A stretch of 64,000 nucleotides of DNA from Paenibacillus ginsengarvi (GCF_003626695.1 NZ_RBAH01000021.1:103598-167597), one strand, 5' to 3'. Positions 1 to 9,101 are shown, counted from the first letter of the stretch. Notes: generated by a model not told the origin, from the letters alone. Program-made: numbers and translations.

Positions 1-523
1 GCCGCATAATCTCGTAAACGAACTGATAAAATAGCGACTTCGTGTGAAACTTGCCGAGCAGACCGGCTGCGCTCCATTCCTTCGCCATCCGCTGGGCGAT
101 ATCTAGCAGCAAAATCGGGTAATGCGGCTCGAATCCGTACTGCATGCGAAACGGATCGCCCGTCTCCGCTTGCCGCATAAATTCCTGCCGGCTCGGAAAG
201 GAGGCCGACGCCTTGTACATGATCATGTAATATTCGAACGATGGCTGGGCCGCAATATCGAGGCAAGCGCCCTTCCCCCCGTGTAGGACATGAAATCGCT
301 GCGCCTCATGCGGTACCCCGTCAATCCGCACTTGCGCATTTCCGCGGGTCGCATACAGAAACACGTTGGCCGGCAGCCGGTAGCCGAGCAGCTCCTCCCC
401 GCGCTCCATGCTTCTATGCCTTATATCCATCACTTTGACAGATGCCTGATTCCACAGCAACAGATGGTCGTCCAGTTTCATTCGTTTCGCCCAGCCCTTT
501 CCAATTCCAAACTGCATGTCCAT
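1..523 (-). CDS. AraC-family regulator, iron-related (5' part, runs off the window)
   Basis: The first about 174 codons of a regulator are present and the rest lies beyond base 1. The visible part is a cupin-like ligand-sensing region followed by helices near residues 130-174; the expected AraC DNA-binding helices are outside. The pattern (short N-terminal beta-domain, then a motif around GFEPHYPILLLDIAQ) resembles Btr/YbbB-like regulators that activate siderophore uptake. A Fur-box-like palindrome lies about 25 bases upstream, which supports an iron role. The start is uncertain: ATG at 523 has no clear ribosome site, while the in-frame ATG at 481 has GGAAAGG about 12 bases upstream. The regulator type is fairly secure; iron specificity is inferred from the Fur box. 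Confidence 0.7.
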   Translation of the reverse strand, partial: MDMQFGIGKGWAKRMKLDDHLLLWNQASVKVMDIRHRSMERGEELLGYRLPANVFLYATRGNAQVRIDGVPHEAQRFHVLHGGKGACLDIAAQPSFEYYMIMYKASASFPSRQEFMRQAETGDPFRMQYGFEPHYPILLLDIAQRMAKEWSAAGLLGKFHTKSLFYQFVYEIMR

Positions 524-546
524 AACGTTCGTCGCTATTCATTATA

Positions 547-564
547 TTGATAATCATTCTCAAT
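547..564 (-). promoter_or_regulatory. Fur box-like operator
   Basis: The sequence TGATAAT-C-ATTCTCA is a 7-1-7 inverted repeat that differs from the classic Fur core TGATAATnATTATCA at one base. It sits just upstream of the AraC-type regulator that starts at 523 and would repress it when iron is plentiful. Confidence 0.65.
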
Positions 565-589
565 TACAACGGCTATTCCGCATAAGCAC

Positions 590-616
590 AAAAAAATCTG
601 CGCATAGCGCAGATTT
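590..616 (-). terminator. Rho-independent terminator of the PadR/ABC operon
   Basis: A perfect 10-bp stem (AAATCTGCGC with GCGCAGATTT, 3-base loop) is followed on the minus strand by seven T residues. It lies about 160 bases beyond the stop codon of the ABC permease that ends at 773 and closes that operon. Confidence 0.85.
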
Positions 617-772
617 GGAGTCGGAAGCCCGAAACAAGAATAAGGCGAAGTTCCAGAAGGTGTGAACGTTTTACAAGAATGCTGTTAAAAAGATTCGGTC
701 TTGCCTATACTAGGTTTGCCGGTTTCGCGCAGCCGCAGATCGGAAAGAACAATTACAAGCGTGAGGTTCATT

Positions 773-1543
773 TTATCGTACTTGCTTTTTATACGCCCTC
801 ATCGCAAAGAGATAAGCCACAATCGTAATCCCGACGCACCACACTATGGCGATCCAAATATCATTCCCCAGCGGCTGGCCCGACAGCAAGGCACGAATAG
901 CTTCCACGATCGAGGTCACCGGCTGGTTCTCGGCGAAGGCGCGAACGATAGACGGCATCGACTCGGTCGGCACAAACGCCGAGCTGATAAACGGCAGGAA
1001 AATGATCGGATAGGAGAACGCGCTTGCCCCTTCCACCGACTTGGCAGACAGTCCGGCAATCGCCGCGATCCACGTCAAAGCCAGCGTAAACAGGATGAGT
1101 ATTCCGGCTACGGCAAGCCAAGACAGTACCCCCGCCGACGAGCGAAAACCCATAATAAGCGCTGCAAGAATGATGACGACAACAGAAATGGCATTGGATA
1201 CAACCGAGGTCAGCACATGTCCCCATAGCACGGCGGAACGCGCAATCGGCATGGAATGGAACCGCTCGATAATGCCCCGCTGCTTATCCAGAAACAAGCG
1301 GTAAGCCGTATAGGAAATACCGCTTGCTATCGCAATCAGCAGGATGCCGGGCAGCAGGTAGTTCACATAGTTATCCGTACCGGTTTGGATTGCGCCGCCA
1401 AACACATAAACAAACAGCAGCATAAACGCAATCGGCATGATGCAAACCGTGATGATGGTGTCCATGCTGCGCAAAATATGGCGCATGGAGCGTCCGAGCA
1501 TTACGCTCATATCGCTAAAGAAGTGATTCTTTGCCGTTTCCAT
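773..1543 (-). CDS. ABC-2 type transporter permease (DrrB-like)
   Basis: This 256-residue membrane protein has about six hydrophobic segments (first near residues 30-50) and the ABC-2 permease pattern, including a cytoplasmic stretch near QRGIIERFHSMPIAR. It would form the channel of a drug or lipid exporter with the ATPase encoded immediately upstream. The ATPase stop codon (1544-1546) abuts this start codon (1541-1543) with no gap, which implies translational coupling. The length is usual for DrrB-like permeases. The substrate cannot be read from the sequence; antibiotic or toxic-lipid export is the family norm. It is the last gene before the terminator at 590-616. Confidence 0.88.
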   Translation of the reverse strand: METAKNHFFSDMSVMLGRSMRHILRSMDTIITVCIMPIAFMLLFVYVFGGAIQTGTDNYVNYLLPGILLIAIASGISYTAYRLFLDKQRGIIERFHSMPIARSAVLWGHVLTSVVSNAISVVVIILAALIMGFRSSAGVLSWLAVAGILILFTLALTWIAAIAGLSAKSVEGASAFSYPIIFLPFISSAFVPTESMPSIVRAFAENQPVTSIVEAIRALLSGQPLGNDIWIAIVWCVGITIVAYLFAMRAYKKQVR

Positions 1544-2305
1544 TTATATGGCCTCCTTCTTGCCGACGATGGCGAGGAAGATCTCCTCTAGCGACGGCTG
1601 TTTGGCAACATACTCCACCTTCGCTTGCGGGAACAGCTTTTTCAGCTCCGATAACGTGCCATTAGCAATAATCCTGCCCTCATGCAAAATGGCGATTCGA
1701 TCCGCAAGCTGCTCGGCTTCCTCCAAATACTGCGTGGTCAGAAACACCGTTGTGCCGCCTGCGGCAAGCTCCTTGACCACCTTCCAAACCTCGATGCGTA
1801 CTTCGGGATCAAGACCTGTGGTCGGTTCGTCGAGAAAAATAAGCTGCGGTTTACCGATCAGGCTCATGGCGATATCGAGCCTGCGGCGCATACCGCCCGA
1901 ATAAGTGGAGGCCCTGCGGTTGGCGGCGTCAGTCAAGCCGAATCGTTTCAGCAAATCGTCCGCAATCTGACGCGGTTGTTTCAGATGCCGAAGCTTGGCG
2001 ATCATAATCACATTTTCCCGCCCGGTCAAAACCTCGTCCACGGCGGCAAACTGCCCGGTCAGGCTGATCGACTGCCGTACCGAGTCCGGCATTGACGAAA
2101 TATCGAAGCCATTAACAGTAGCGGTTCCGTCATCATGCTTCAGCAGCGTAGAGAGAATTTTGACAATAGTAGTTTTGCCCGCTCCGTTGGAGCCCAGCAG
2201 AGCGAAAATACTGCCTTTTTCCACCTCAAAATTTACACCTTTCAACACTTCCGTATCTTTGAACGATTTTCTTAAATGGTTCACTTGAATGGCGGGTTCC
2301 TTCAT
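1544..2305 (-). CDS. ABC transporter ATP-binding protein (DrrA-like)
   Basis: This 253-residue ATPase energises the neighbouring ABC-2 permease. Walker A GSNGAGKTT is at residues 38-46, the signature YSGGMRRR is near residue 140 and Walker B ending LDEPTTGLD follows about 20 residues later. The switch position reads LTTQYLEEA, with Gln where many ABC ATPases have His; this Gln is normal in the DrrA (daunorubicin resistance) group, so it is a subgroup marker and not a defect. The start codon overlaps the stop of the upstream DUF1048 gene by four bases (ATGA). With PadR and DUF1048 partners this is a standard ligand-induced exporter operon. Confidence 0.9.
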   Translation of the reverse strand: MKEPAIQVNHLRKSFKDTEVLKGVNFEVEKGSIFALLGSNGAGKTTIVKILSTLLKHDDGTATVNGFDISSMPDSVRQSISLTGQFAAVDEVLTGRENVIMIAKLRHLKQPRQIADDLLKRFGLTDAANRRASTYSGGMRRRLDIAMSLIGKPQLIFLDEPTTGLDPEVRIEVWKVVKELAAGGTTVFLTTQYLEEAEQLADRIAILHEGRIIANGTLSELKKLFPQAKVEYVAKQPSLEEIFLAIVGKKEAI

Positions 2306-2673
2306 TTTGCATCGTTCCCCTTTCCAAGCTTTTTCAGGATGTCGCGGTTGAGCGCCTCACGCCAGTTTTCCGTATAAGTCTGGGCGCTGCGCAGAAGCTC
2401 GTCGCAGAACCCCGCCACGTCCTCGCCGGTAATGTCCAGAACATGCTTGCCGTCCGCCGCGCCGGACTCGAACAGTTCGATCAGGTCATAATGGATCTTC
2501 ATCATGTCATAGCCCGATCCCGCCGCGAACATCCACATATGTCCCTGGATTTTCTTAAACACGTATTGATAGTCTTTCGGCAGAGCCTCCACCCTGGCCA
2601 TCTGCTGCTTGTACTCGCGCTTGCTCTGGATCATTTTTTTGATATTGAGATAATTATCGAAAAACTCAGACAT
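2302..2673 (-). CDS. DUF1048 family protein
   Basis: This 123-residue, helical, charged protein has no signal peptide. Sequence features such as DNYLNIKKMIQSKREY at the start and a central GHMWMFAAGSGYDMM match the DUF1048 family, which is regularly found between a PadR regulator and a DrrAB-like transporter. No biochemical function is established for the family. Its start overlaps the end of the PadR gene by eight bases and its stop overlaps the ATPase start by four, so the genes are translationally coupled and the protein probably takes part in sensing or modulating the exporter. That last point is inference from gene order. Confidence 0.85.
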   Translation of the reverse strand: MSEFFDNYLNIKKMIQSKREYKQQMARVEALPKDYQYVFKKIQGHMWMFAAGSGYDMMKIHYDLIELFESGAADGKHVLDITGEDVAGFCDELLRSAQTYTENWREALNRDILKKLGKGNDAK

Positions 2674-3001
2674 TGGATTGCTCCTCCTTTAATTGGTTGA
2701 GTTTCAACGCGACGAACTCCCACTTTTCCCAAAACCTTCTCAGCTCCTCGCGCCCCGCATCGTTGAGCGTAAAAAACTTTCGCGGCGGACCCATATCGGA
2801 AGGTTTCTTGGCAATCTCCACCAGCTTGCTTTTTTCGAGCCGGAGCAGGATCGTATACACCGTTCCTTCCACAACATCTGTGAAGCCAAGGGCATTCAGC
2901 CGCCGCGTGATTTCGTAACCGTAGGTTTCGTTGCGGCTTATGATTTCAAGGACGCAGCCCTCAAGCACGCCTTTGAGCATTTCCGTTAGGTTTTCCAGCA
3001 C
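2666..3001 (-). CDS. PadR-family transcriptional repressor
   Basis: This 111-residue winged-helix regulator shows the PadR N-terminal domain: EMLKGVLEGCVLEII, YGYEITRRL and the wing motif EGTVYTILLRLEK, followed by PPRKFFTLNDAG. It is expected to repress its own operon and release it on binding a toxic compound. The start is the GTG at 3001 and not the in-frame GTG at 3007, because AAGG lies six bases before the former and touches the latter. It is the first gene of a four-gene operon (PadR, DUF1048, ATPase, permease) behind a near-consensus promoter. The ligand is unknown. Confidence 0.9.
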   Translation of the reverse strand: MLENLTEMLKGVLEGCVLEIISRNETYGYEITRRLNALGFTDVVEGTVYTILLRLEKSKLVEIAKKPSDMGPPRKFFTLNDAGREELRRFWEKWEFVALKLNQLKEEQSNV

Positions 3002-3056
3002 AATCACCCTTCGCTATTCTGTATAACTGGTATCCTGTATTACTTACTACTGCTAT

Positions 3057-3085
3057 ATAGTATTACATAATAGTCGACCTGTCAA
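3057..3085 (-). promoter_or_regulatory. Sigma-A promoter of the PadR operon
   Basis: On the minus strand TTGACA (3080-3085) and TACTAT (3057-3062) are separated by exactly 17 bases. The 50 bases downstream are AT-rich and hold overlapping TAnTACTATATAG and GTTATAC motifs, a likely place for PadR autorepression. Confidence 0.8.
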
Positions 3086-3170
3086 TGGCGTTTATCAAAA
3101 TGGGCCTTTCTCAAAAGCCTGTTCCAGCAGCTTTGGAGCAAAACTGAGCGGTTACGGTTCTAAAAACAGC

Positions 3171-3201
3171 AAAAAAGCTCCCCTCTGCGGAAGAGGAGAG
3201 C
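3171..3201 (-). terminator. Terminator of the tandem ABC exporter genes
   Basis: A 10-bp stem with one mismatch (GCTCCCCTCT with AGAGGAGAGC) is followed on the minus strand by six T residues. It lies about 100 bases past the stop codon of the gene ending at 3303. Confidence 0.75.
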
Positions 3202-3302
3202 CATGTAAAGGATCATGCGATTTCATGGAACAAAATAAACATATCGGGGCCTTATTCGGACCAAGACATCCTGCATACGGAGCCGGATGCTACGGCCCCG
3301 CC

Positions 3303-5180
3303 TTAGCCCCGGTACCACTCCGCCTGCGCGCGAAACATGGACGCGTACTCGCCGCCGGCCGCCATAAGCGCGTCGTGCGTTCCTTCCTCGGCGATCGCCC
3401 CGGCCTGCAGCACGACGATCCGGTCGGCAAAGCGGGCCCAGCCGAGCCGGTGCGACACGAACAGCACCGTCCGCCCTTTCGCCAGCTCGCGAAACGAGCG
3501 GTACAGCTCGCTCTCGCGCTGCGGGTCGAGCGCCGCCGTCGGCTCGTCGAGCACGAGCAGCTGCGACTCCCGAAACGCGGCGCGCGCGATCGCCAGGCGC
3601 TGCCACTCGCCGCCGCTCATACTGCGACCGCCCTCCGTCAGTTGCCCCACGCGACCGTCGAGCCCTCCCGCCAGCCGCTCGGGCGAATCGATGCTCGCCG
3701 CGCTCAAGGCGCGCCGCAGCGATTCGTCGTTCGCCCCCGCTTCCAGGCGCCCGAAGGTGACGTTATCCCGCAGCGTCGTTTCGTACCGCACGAAATCTTG
3801 AAACAGGGCGGATACGCGCCCGCGCAGCTCCTCCGGCTCCAGCTCCCTGTAATCGACGCCGTCCCATAAGATCCGGCCGCCGGTCGGGCGGTACAAGCCG
3901 AGCAGCAGCTTGACGAGCGTCGACTTGCCTGCGCCGTTATCGCCGACAAGCGCCACCGTTTCTCCCGGATGGAGCGTCAGCCGGATATCTCGAAGCGTCT
4001 CGCTCGCCGCGCCAGCGTACTTGTAGCTCACTCGCTCCAAATCGATTCGCCCAGTACGTCCTATGGCAGCGGTGGCGGCACGAATGACCGGCGTCTCCGC
4101 TCCTCCTTCTCCATCGTCCTTCCCTGCGGTCGCAAGGGCCGGACGACTGGGATCGCCCGTCTCCTGCTTCGCCTCGCGGAGAAATTCAATCAGATCGACG
4201 ATTTTGGCGCTCTGGATATACATTTTCCCGACCGGAAACGCGGCCCGGCTCGATATGCCGTACGCTCCGCGCATCGCCTGAAAGACGACGATAATCGTAC
4301 CGGCCGTCATAAACCCGTCCGCCATCCGCGAGGCCATCCACACGAGCGCCCCGAACAAACCGGCGATCTGCGCGGCGGACGAGGCGATACCGCGGCGGAT
4401 TTCCCGCCGGTTGGCGTTGCCGCGGAGCACGAGCGACCGGAGCATACCGCCGGCGAACTTGTCTGTCAGATACGGGATCGATCCGGCGATCCGCATATCC
4501 CGGATCGTCTCCGGCCGTACGATCGTCTCGCGCAAGTAGTCCGATTCCCGACCGGAGCGAGTCAAGTCGCGGTTCAGCCGCCGTTTGACCATATCCGCCT
4601 CGAGGCGAATCGTAAACGAAAACGCGAATACCGCCGCCAGCAGCAGCGCGATACCAGGCCCGGCAGCGGAAGCTACGGCGAGCAAGCCGAGCAGTTCGGT
4701 GGCAAGCCGCAGCGCCGAGAACGCGTTCTGGAGCACGCCGAACAAATCTTCCCCGGCGACGGCCCGGGCCCGCTGCAGCCGGTCGTAGTAGACCGGATCG
4801 TCCATCTTCTCCAGCGGCGCGCGAACGGCGCTTTGCTGCACAAGCGATTGCACGAGCATCGAGGCTTTGCCGCGAAAATGGGAGTCTGTCACGTTCTGCG
4901 CGCTCGTTACGATAACGCGAAGCAGCGCGGCGCCAAGCATCAGCGCGAGAGGTGTCAACGCCTCGCGGGCGCGCTCGGACCAGGACCCGACACCTGCTCC
5001 TGCGCCGGAGACAAACAGATCGATAAGCTGCTTCTGCGAGGCGAACAGCGGAACAAGCAGCGCCCCGAGGAGCAGCGGAAGCAGCAGCCATACCGCCGTC
5101 AGGACGGGCATGCTGCGCCCTATGGTTACAAGCAGCGGAACGACTCCGCGGACGACGGCCGCTAGCGAATTCGACTTCAT
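3303..5180 (-). CDS. ABC exporter half-molecule (fused membrane and ATPase domains), second of tandem pair
   Basis: This 625-residue protein has an N-terminal six-helix membrane domain (roughly residues 10-340) and a C-terminal ATPase. Walker A GDNGAGKST is near residue 410, the signature is SGGEWQRL and Walker B ends LVLDEPTAALD. The start was set at ATG 5180 because GGAGGAG lies 6-8 bases before it; a longer frame reading to 5279 would overlap the upstream gene. Its partner gene stops 10 bases upstream, so the two half-transporters probably work as a heterodimer. Both ATPase sites look intact. The substrate is unknown; peptide or drug export is typical of this class. The terminator at 3171 ends the unit. 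Confidence 0.88.
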   Translation of the reverse strand: MKSNSLAAVVRGVVPLLVTIGRSMPVLTAVWLLLPLLLGALLVPLFASQKQLIDLFVSGAGAGVGSWSERAREALTPLALMLGAALLRVIVTSAQNVTDSHFRGKASMLVQSLVQQSAVRAPLEKMDDPVYYDRLQRARAVAGEDLFGVLQNAFSALRLATELLGLLAVASAAGPGIALLLAAVFAFSFTIRLEADMVKRRLNRDLTRSGRESDYLRETIVRPETIRDMRIAGSIPYLTDKFAGGMLRSLVLRGNANRREIRRGIASSAAQIAGLFGALVWMASRMADGFMTAGTIIVVFQAMRGAYGISSRAAFPVGKMYIQSAKIVDLIEFLREAKQETGDPSRPALATAGKDDGEGGAETPVIRAATAAIGRTGRIDLERVSYKYAGAASETLRDIRLTLHPGETVALVGDNGAGKSTLVKLLLGLYRPTGGRILWDGVDYRELEPEELRGRVSALFQDFVRYETTLRDNVTFGRLEAGANDESLRRALSAASIDSPERLAGGLDGRVGQLTEGGRSMSGGEWQRLAIARAAFRESQLLVLDEPTAALDPQRESELYRSFRELAKGRTVLFVSHRLGWARFADRIVVLQAGAIAEEGTHDALMAAGGEYASMFRAQAEWYRG

Positions 5181-5190
5181 CTTCTCCTCC

Positions 5191-7017
5191 TCACTCGTAC
5201 CAGCTCGATTGCAGACGGAACATCCGGCTGTACACGCCGCCGAGCGCCATAAGCTGCTCGTGCGTCCCTTGCTCCGCAACCGTCCCGTCCTGTAACACGA
5301 TAATCGAATCGGCCAGCTTCGCCGCCCCGAGCCGGTGGGTGACGAGCAAAGCCGTCCGCCCGGCCGTCACCTCCATAAACATCTCGAACGCTTCCTTCTC
5401 GGCCAGCGGATCGAGCGCGGCCGTCGGCTCGTCGAAGAAGACGAAACCGGAGTCGCGCAGCAGCGCCCTTGCGGTGACGAGCTTTTGCCACTCGCCGCCC
5501 GACGGCTCGAAGCCGCCGAACATGGCGCCAAGCTGGACGTCCAGATCGTACGGCTTGCTTCCGGCCAAACGAAGCGCCTCGTGCAGCGCCGCATCGTCCG
5601 CCAGCGCATCCAGACGGCCGATCGCCGTATGCTCCCGCACCGAAATGTACAGCTTTGCGAAATCCTGAAACACCGCGGACAGTCCGCCGCCCTCCGCCAC
5701 ACCCATCAATCGCCGACCTGAGCCGTCCTTCCAGACGACCTCGCCGCCGGTCGGGGCGTACAAACCCGCCAGCAGCTTGACGAGCGTCGACTTGCCCGCG
5801 CCGTTGTCGCCGACGAGCGCCACCCGGCTGCCCGCCGTTATCGTCAGATCGACGCCGCGAATCGTTTCGCGCTCCACTCCCGGGTAACGGAACCGGAGCC
5901 CCGTAATCTGCACCGCCATTCCACCGGATGAGGCGGCAGTCTGCCCCTCGTCCGTTATCGGTGCGTCGTCTTCAAGCGACATATAGGCGTTGTAGTCGTC
6001 CCACCTCATCTGCTGCCTTCGCAGCGTAACGCCGCTTCCGATCAAGCCGGGAAGCCCGGAGACGAGCATGGCCCCGCTCAGCAGCAGGATGGAAAAGTCG
6101 CCTGCGCCAAGCCGGCCTGCACCTGGCAGCAGAACAAGCAGGGCCGCGAGCAGAGCGCCGACGACGGCCGATAAAAACTCGGGGCCCAGCTTGCGCAGCT
6201 CGGCCGACCGGACCGCCGCGCCCGTTTCCCGGACTTGTCGCTCGGACAACTCGCGCCAGCGCCCGCCGAGCAAGCCGCCCAGCCCGAAAAGCCGAATTTC
6301 TTTGGCCGCCTCCCGCTTCGTCAGCAGCGAACCGTAGTAAACCACCAGCCTGCGGTCCGGGGTTTGATCGCGGGCGAGCCGCTCCATACGGTCCGCCGCG
6401 CGACCGGAGACGAACGCCAGCAGGAGCGAGGCCGCGCATACGGCGGCGGCCGGAATCCACTGACCGTACAGCAGCAAAATCGCCAGCAGCGCCCCGTTCT
6501 GTAACGCCGATGTCAACAGCTGAATGCCGGTATTGTAAATGTCGTACAACGATGCCTGCATCGCCCGCTCGCGCAGATCGTGCACAGCCGGCGACTCCGC
6601 TGCGGCGAGCGGGAGCCGGCCCGCCTTTTGCAGGATGCGCCTCTGTCCTTCAACCGTCCCGATCTCGTTCAGCCGCGTCTGCGCCATCGGCATCGGCACG
6701 CCCAGTATAATATTGCCCATAACACGCAGCGCGGCGATCAAGGCGGCTATCGCCACGATCGGTCCGAGCGAATCTTGCGCCGACCAGGTTCCGACGCGGT
6801 CGACAAACGTTTTGACCAGCCATAGCTCGGCTGGCATAACCGGCAGCGACACAAGAGCAGCCAGCGCCATCACAAGCACAGGCTTCCGTTCCAGCGCGTA
6901 CAACACAGCGGTCGCTTCGCGAAAGCATCGAACATAAGAGCGTATACGGTTCAACCTCCGATCGTTTGCGTCCAGAGCGGTATTTTCGTGTAAAGCCCTG
7001 GCAGCTAATAGCGGCAT
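5191..7017 (-). CDS. ABC exporter half-molecule, first of tandem pair
   Basis: This 608-residue protein has a membrane domain (about residues 40-330) and an ATPase with Walker A GDNGAGKST near residue 400, signature PSGGEWQKL and Walker B ending FFDEPTAALD. It shares unusual wording with the following gene (GDNGAGKSTLVKLL, SGGEWQ, DEPTAALDP, EEGTH/EQGTH near the end), so the pair arose by duplication. The start at 7017 is preceded by a weak GGAACCGGA ribosome site. A TATAAT hexamer at 7054-7059 on the minus strand is the likely -10 element, without a good -35. No precursor peptide or immunity gene was seen beside the pair, so lantibiotic export is not supported. Confidence 0.87.
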   Translation of the reverse strand: MPLLAARALHENTALDANDRRLNRIRSYVRCFREATAVLYALERKPVLVMALAALVSLPVMPAELWLVKTFVDRVGTWSAQDSLGPIVAIAALIAALRVMGNIILGVPMPMAQTRLNEIGTVEGQRRILQKAGRLPLAAAESPAVHDLRERAMQASLYDIYNTGIQLLTSALQNGALLAILLLYGQWIPAAAVCAASLLLAFVSGRAADRMERLARDQTPDRRLVVYYGSLLTKREAAKEIRLFGLGGLLGGRWRELSERQVRETGAAVRSAELRKLGPEFLSAVVGALLAALLVLLPGAGRLGAGDFSILLLSGAMLVSGLPGLIGSGVTLRRQQMRWDDYNAYMSLEDDAPITDEGQTAASSGGMAVQITGLRFRYPGVERETIRGVDLTITAGSRVALVGDNGAGKSTLVKLLAGLYAPTGGEVVWKDGSGRRLMGVAEGGGLSAVFQDFAKLYISVREHTAIGRLDALADDAALHEALRLAGSKPYDLDVQLGAMFGGFEPSGGEWQKLVTARALLRDSGFVFFDEPTAALDPLAEKEAFEMFMEVTAGRTALLVTHRLGAAKLADSIIVLQDGTVAEQGTHEQLMALGGVYSRMFRLQSSWYE

Positions 7018-7133
7018 TCCGGTTCCGCCTGCAACCGACTGAAGAGCTTTTCCATTATACTTCCGCCGTCATCCGCCCGCTACGGAAAGAACCGCCTTAA
7101 CCGTTCTTTCTGCTGCGCACCCGCCCCAAACCC

Positions 7134-7176
7134 AAAAAAGCTTACGGCAGCCGCCCGAAGGCGGAGCTGTAAGCTT
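7134..7176 (-). terminator. Terminator of the 7.2-10.6 kb sugar ABC operon
   Basis: A long stem beginning AAGCTTAC-GC-GCCGCC and closing GGCGG-GC-GTAAGCTT, with small mismatches, has six T residues after it on the minus strand. It lies about 50 bases beyond the stop codon at 7226. Confidence 0.85.
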
Positions 7177-7225
7177 CCTCGTTTGCTAACGCGAACTTCA
7201 CTTGCCGCACGGCTTCCGCCTGCCG

Positions 7226-8095
7226 TTACCCTTTCAGCGAGCCGATCAGCGCGCCCTTGGTGAAATATTTTTGCAAAAACGGATAAACAAGCAGAATCGG
7301 CACCGTCGCAATGATGATCATGCTGAACTTGACGGTAACGGCAATATTCGGAATCGGCTCCTGCAGCATCGTATCCAGGTCTTGGGACGACATCTGGAAC
7401 AACAGCTGCCGAAGCAGCACTTGCAGCGTATATTTCCCTGCATCGTTTATATACAGCACCGCTTGCATGAACGTATTCCATTGGCCGACCGATGTAAACA
7501 GCGTAAGCGTCGCGATGATCGGCAGCGAGGACGGCACGATGATGCGGAACAGCAGCCCGATGTCGTTGCAGCCGTCGATTTTGCCCGAATCCTCCAATTC
7601 GGACGGAAACGAGCGGAAGAAGGATACCATAATCATCACGTTAAAAGCGCCGACGGCGTTCGGCCAGATGAGCGCCCACAGGCTATTGATCAGCCCCAGC
7701 GACTTGACGACGAGGTACGTCGGGATCATGCCGCCCGAAAACAGCATCGTGAAAAAAACCATAAACAGCATGGCGCTCGAGCCGGAGACCCTTTTCTTCG
7801 ACAACGTATAAGACATCGTAATCGTCATCAGCATGCCGACCGCCGTTCCGACAACGGTAATCCACACCGTGTTATAAAACACCCGGACGAAATTTTCCGT
7901 CCCGAACACGGTCGTGTAAGCGGCCAGCGAAAATCCTTTCGGCCAAAACAAAATCATCCCCTGATGAACCAGATGCGGCAGCGACAAAGAGCCCATGAGC
8001 ACGTTCCATAAAGGATAAATCATAATTAGCGACAATAACCCGAGAACCGTATAAATGATGAAATCGTTCAGCTTGACGACTAAACGGCTGGACAT
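7226..8095 (-). CDS. Carbohydrate ABC transporter permease (LplC-like)
   Basis: This 289-residue inner-membrane permease has about six hydrophobic segments and the cytoplasmic EAA-type loop near residues 175-205, here in the LplC-style form around DSGKIDGCNDIG. It ends with GALIGSLKG, a C-terminus typical of this subfamily (compare VGSLKG in the paralogue at 48392). It pairs with the LplB-like permease 12 bases upstream and the lipoprotein before that. No ATPase is encoded in the cluster; such systems usually share an MsmX-type ATPase encoded elsewhere. A complex oligosaccharide is the expected substrate, but this is not readable here. Confidence 0.9.
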   Translation of the reverse strand: MSSRLVVKLNDFIIYTVLGLLSLIMIYPLWNVLMGSLSLPHLVHQGMILFWPKGFSLAAYTTVFGTENFVRVFYNTVWITVVGTAVGMLMTITMSYTLSKKRVSGSSAMLFMVFFTMLFSGGMIPTYLVVKSLGLINSLWALIWPNAVGAFNVMIMVSFFRSFPSELEDSGKIDGCNDIGLLFRIIVPSSLPIIATLTLFTSVGQWNTFMQAVLYINDAGKYTLQVLLRQLLFQMSSQDLDTMLQEPIPNIAVTVKFSMIIIATVPILLVYPFLQKYFTKGALIGSLKG

Positions 8096-8107
8096 TCGCT
8101 TCCCACC

Positions 8108-9040
8108 TTAAAAAAGCGCATATTCGCTCGTCTTGCGAGCGACGTAGTTGGCCGACAGGACCAAAATCAATCCGATCACCGATTTGAACATGCCGATCGC
8201 CGTCGCATAGCTGAAATTGCCCTGCATCACGCCGACTTTGTACACATAAGTGTCGAACACCTCGGCCACGCTTAAAACCGCCGGGTTGCCCATCAAATAC
8301 AGCTGATCGAACGACAAATCGAGTATGCCGCCGAGACGCAAAATAAGCATCAGCACGATCGTAAACATAATTTGCGGCAGCGTGATATGCAGCATTTGCT
8401 TCCAGCGGCTGGCTCCGTCGACGCGGGCCGCCTCGTACAGCTCGGGATTGATACCGGCGAGCGCCGCCAAAAAGATGATCGTGCCCCAGCCCATTTCCTT
8501 CCAAATCGACTGCATCGTAACGAGTCCCCAAAAGTAGGACTCATCCTGCAAAATTTGCCCTTGATAGCCCAGACTTGCGAAGAAGGCCATCCCCGCTCCC
8601 TTCGAGTCGAGGAACGTGATCGTAAGCGAACCGATGACGACCCAGGAGACGAAATGGGGCAAGTACATGACGGTCTGGACCGCCCGTTTGTACAGCATGT
8701 GGCGAACCTCGTGCAGCAGCAGCGATAATAGAAGCGGCGCCGGAAAAAAGAAAATCAAATTAAGCAGGCTGATAACGATCGTGTTGCGGAATATTTTCCA
8801 GAAGTCGGCGTAATGGAACAGCCGCTCGAAATGATAAAATCCGACCCAGTCGCTTTTGAACATGCCGAGAAAAGGATTATAGTCTTGAAACGCAATCAAA
8901 ATCCCGTACATGGGCGCATATTTGAAAATTAGAAAATAACAGATGCCGGGCAGCGCCAGCAAATACAACAGCCGGTCCTTCGCGATTTTTTTGCAGTATT
9001 CCCCGAAACGCGATTTCGCGGTTTCCGTTCTGGCCAGCAT
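8108..9040 (-). CDS. Carbohydrate ABC transporter permease (LplB-like)
   Basis: This 310-residue permease has about six membrane segments and the EAA motif EAARVDGASRWKQMLHITLP near residues 200-220, which docks the ATPase. The start is placed at ATG 9040, with AGGAG eight bases upstream; an upstream frame to 9082 has no ribosome site. It is the first permease after the lipoprotein gene (61-base gap) and is followed by the LplC-like gene. The N-terminus (KDRLLYLLALPGICYF) and the phrase YAPMYGILIAFQDYNPF are hallmark LplB features. Together with the neighbours it forms the membrane pore of an importer. Confidence 0.9.
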   Translation of the reverse strand: MLARTETAKSRFGEYCKKIAKDRLLYLLALPGICYFLIFKYAPMYGILIAFQDYNPFLGMFKSDWVGFYHFERLFHYADFWKIFRNTIVISLLNLIFFFPAPLLLSLLLHEVRHMLYKRAVQTVMYLPHFVSWVVIGSLTITFLDSKGAGMAFFASLGYQGQILQDESYFWGLVTMQSIWKEMGWGTIIFLAALAGINPELYEAARVDGASRWKQMLHITLPQIMFTIVLMLILRLGGILDLSFDQLYLMGNPAVLSVAEVFDTYVYKVGVMQGNFSYATAIGMFKSVIGLILVLSANYVARKTSEYALF

Positions 9041-9101
9041 GTCCGAAGCTCCTTCCTGAACCAAACGGCGAACGGGTCCCAACGAACCCGCCCGCTCGCG
9101 C

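Noticed and set aside
3969..5165. Open frame of 398 codons on the plus strand
   Set aside because: It is antisense to the ABC exporter membrane domain; the composition is that of a shadow frame.
3303..7017. Lantibiotic or bacteriocin export system
   Set aside because: No precursor peptide, modification enzyme or peptidase domain was seen near the two exporters.
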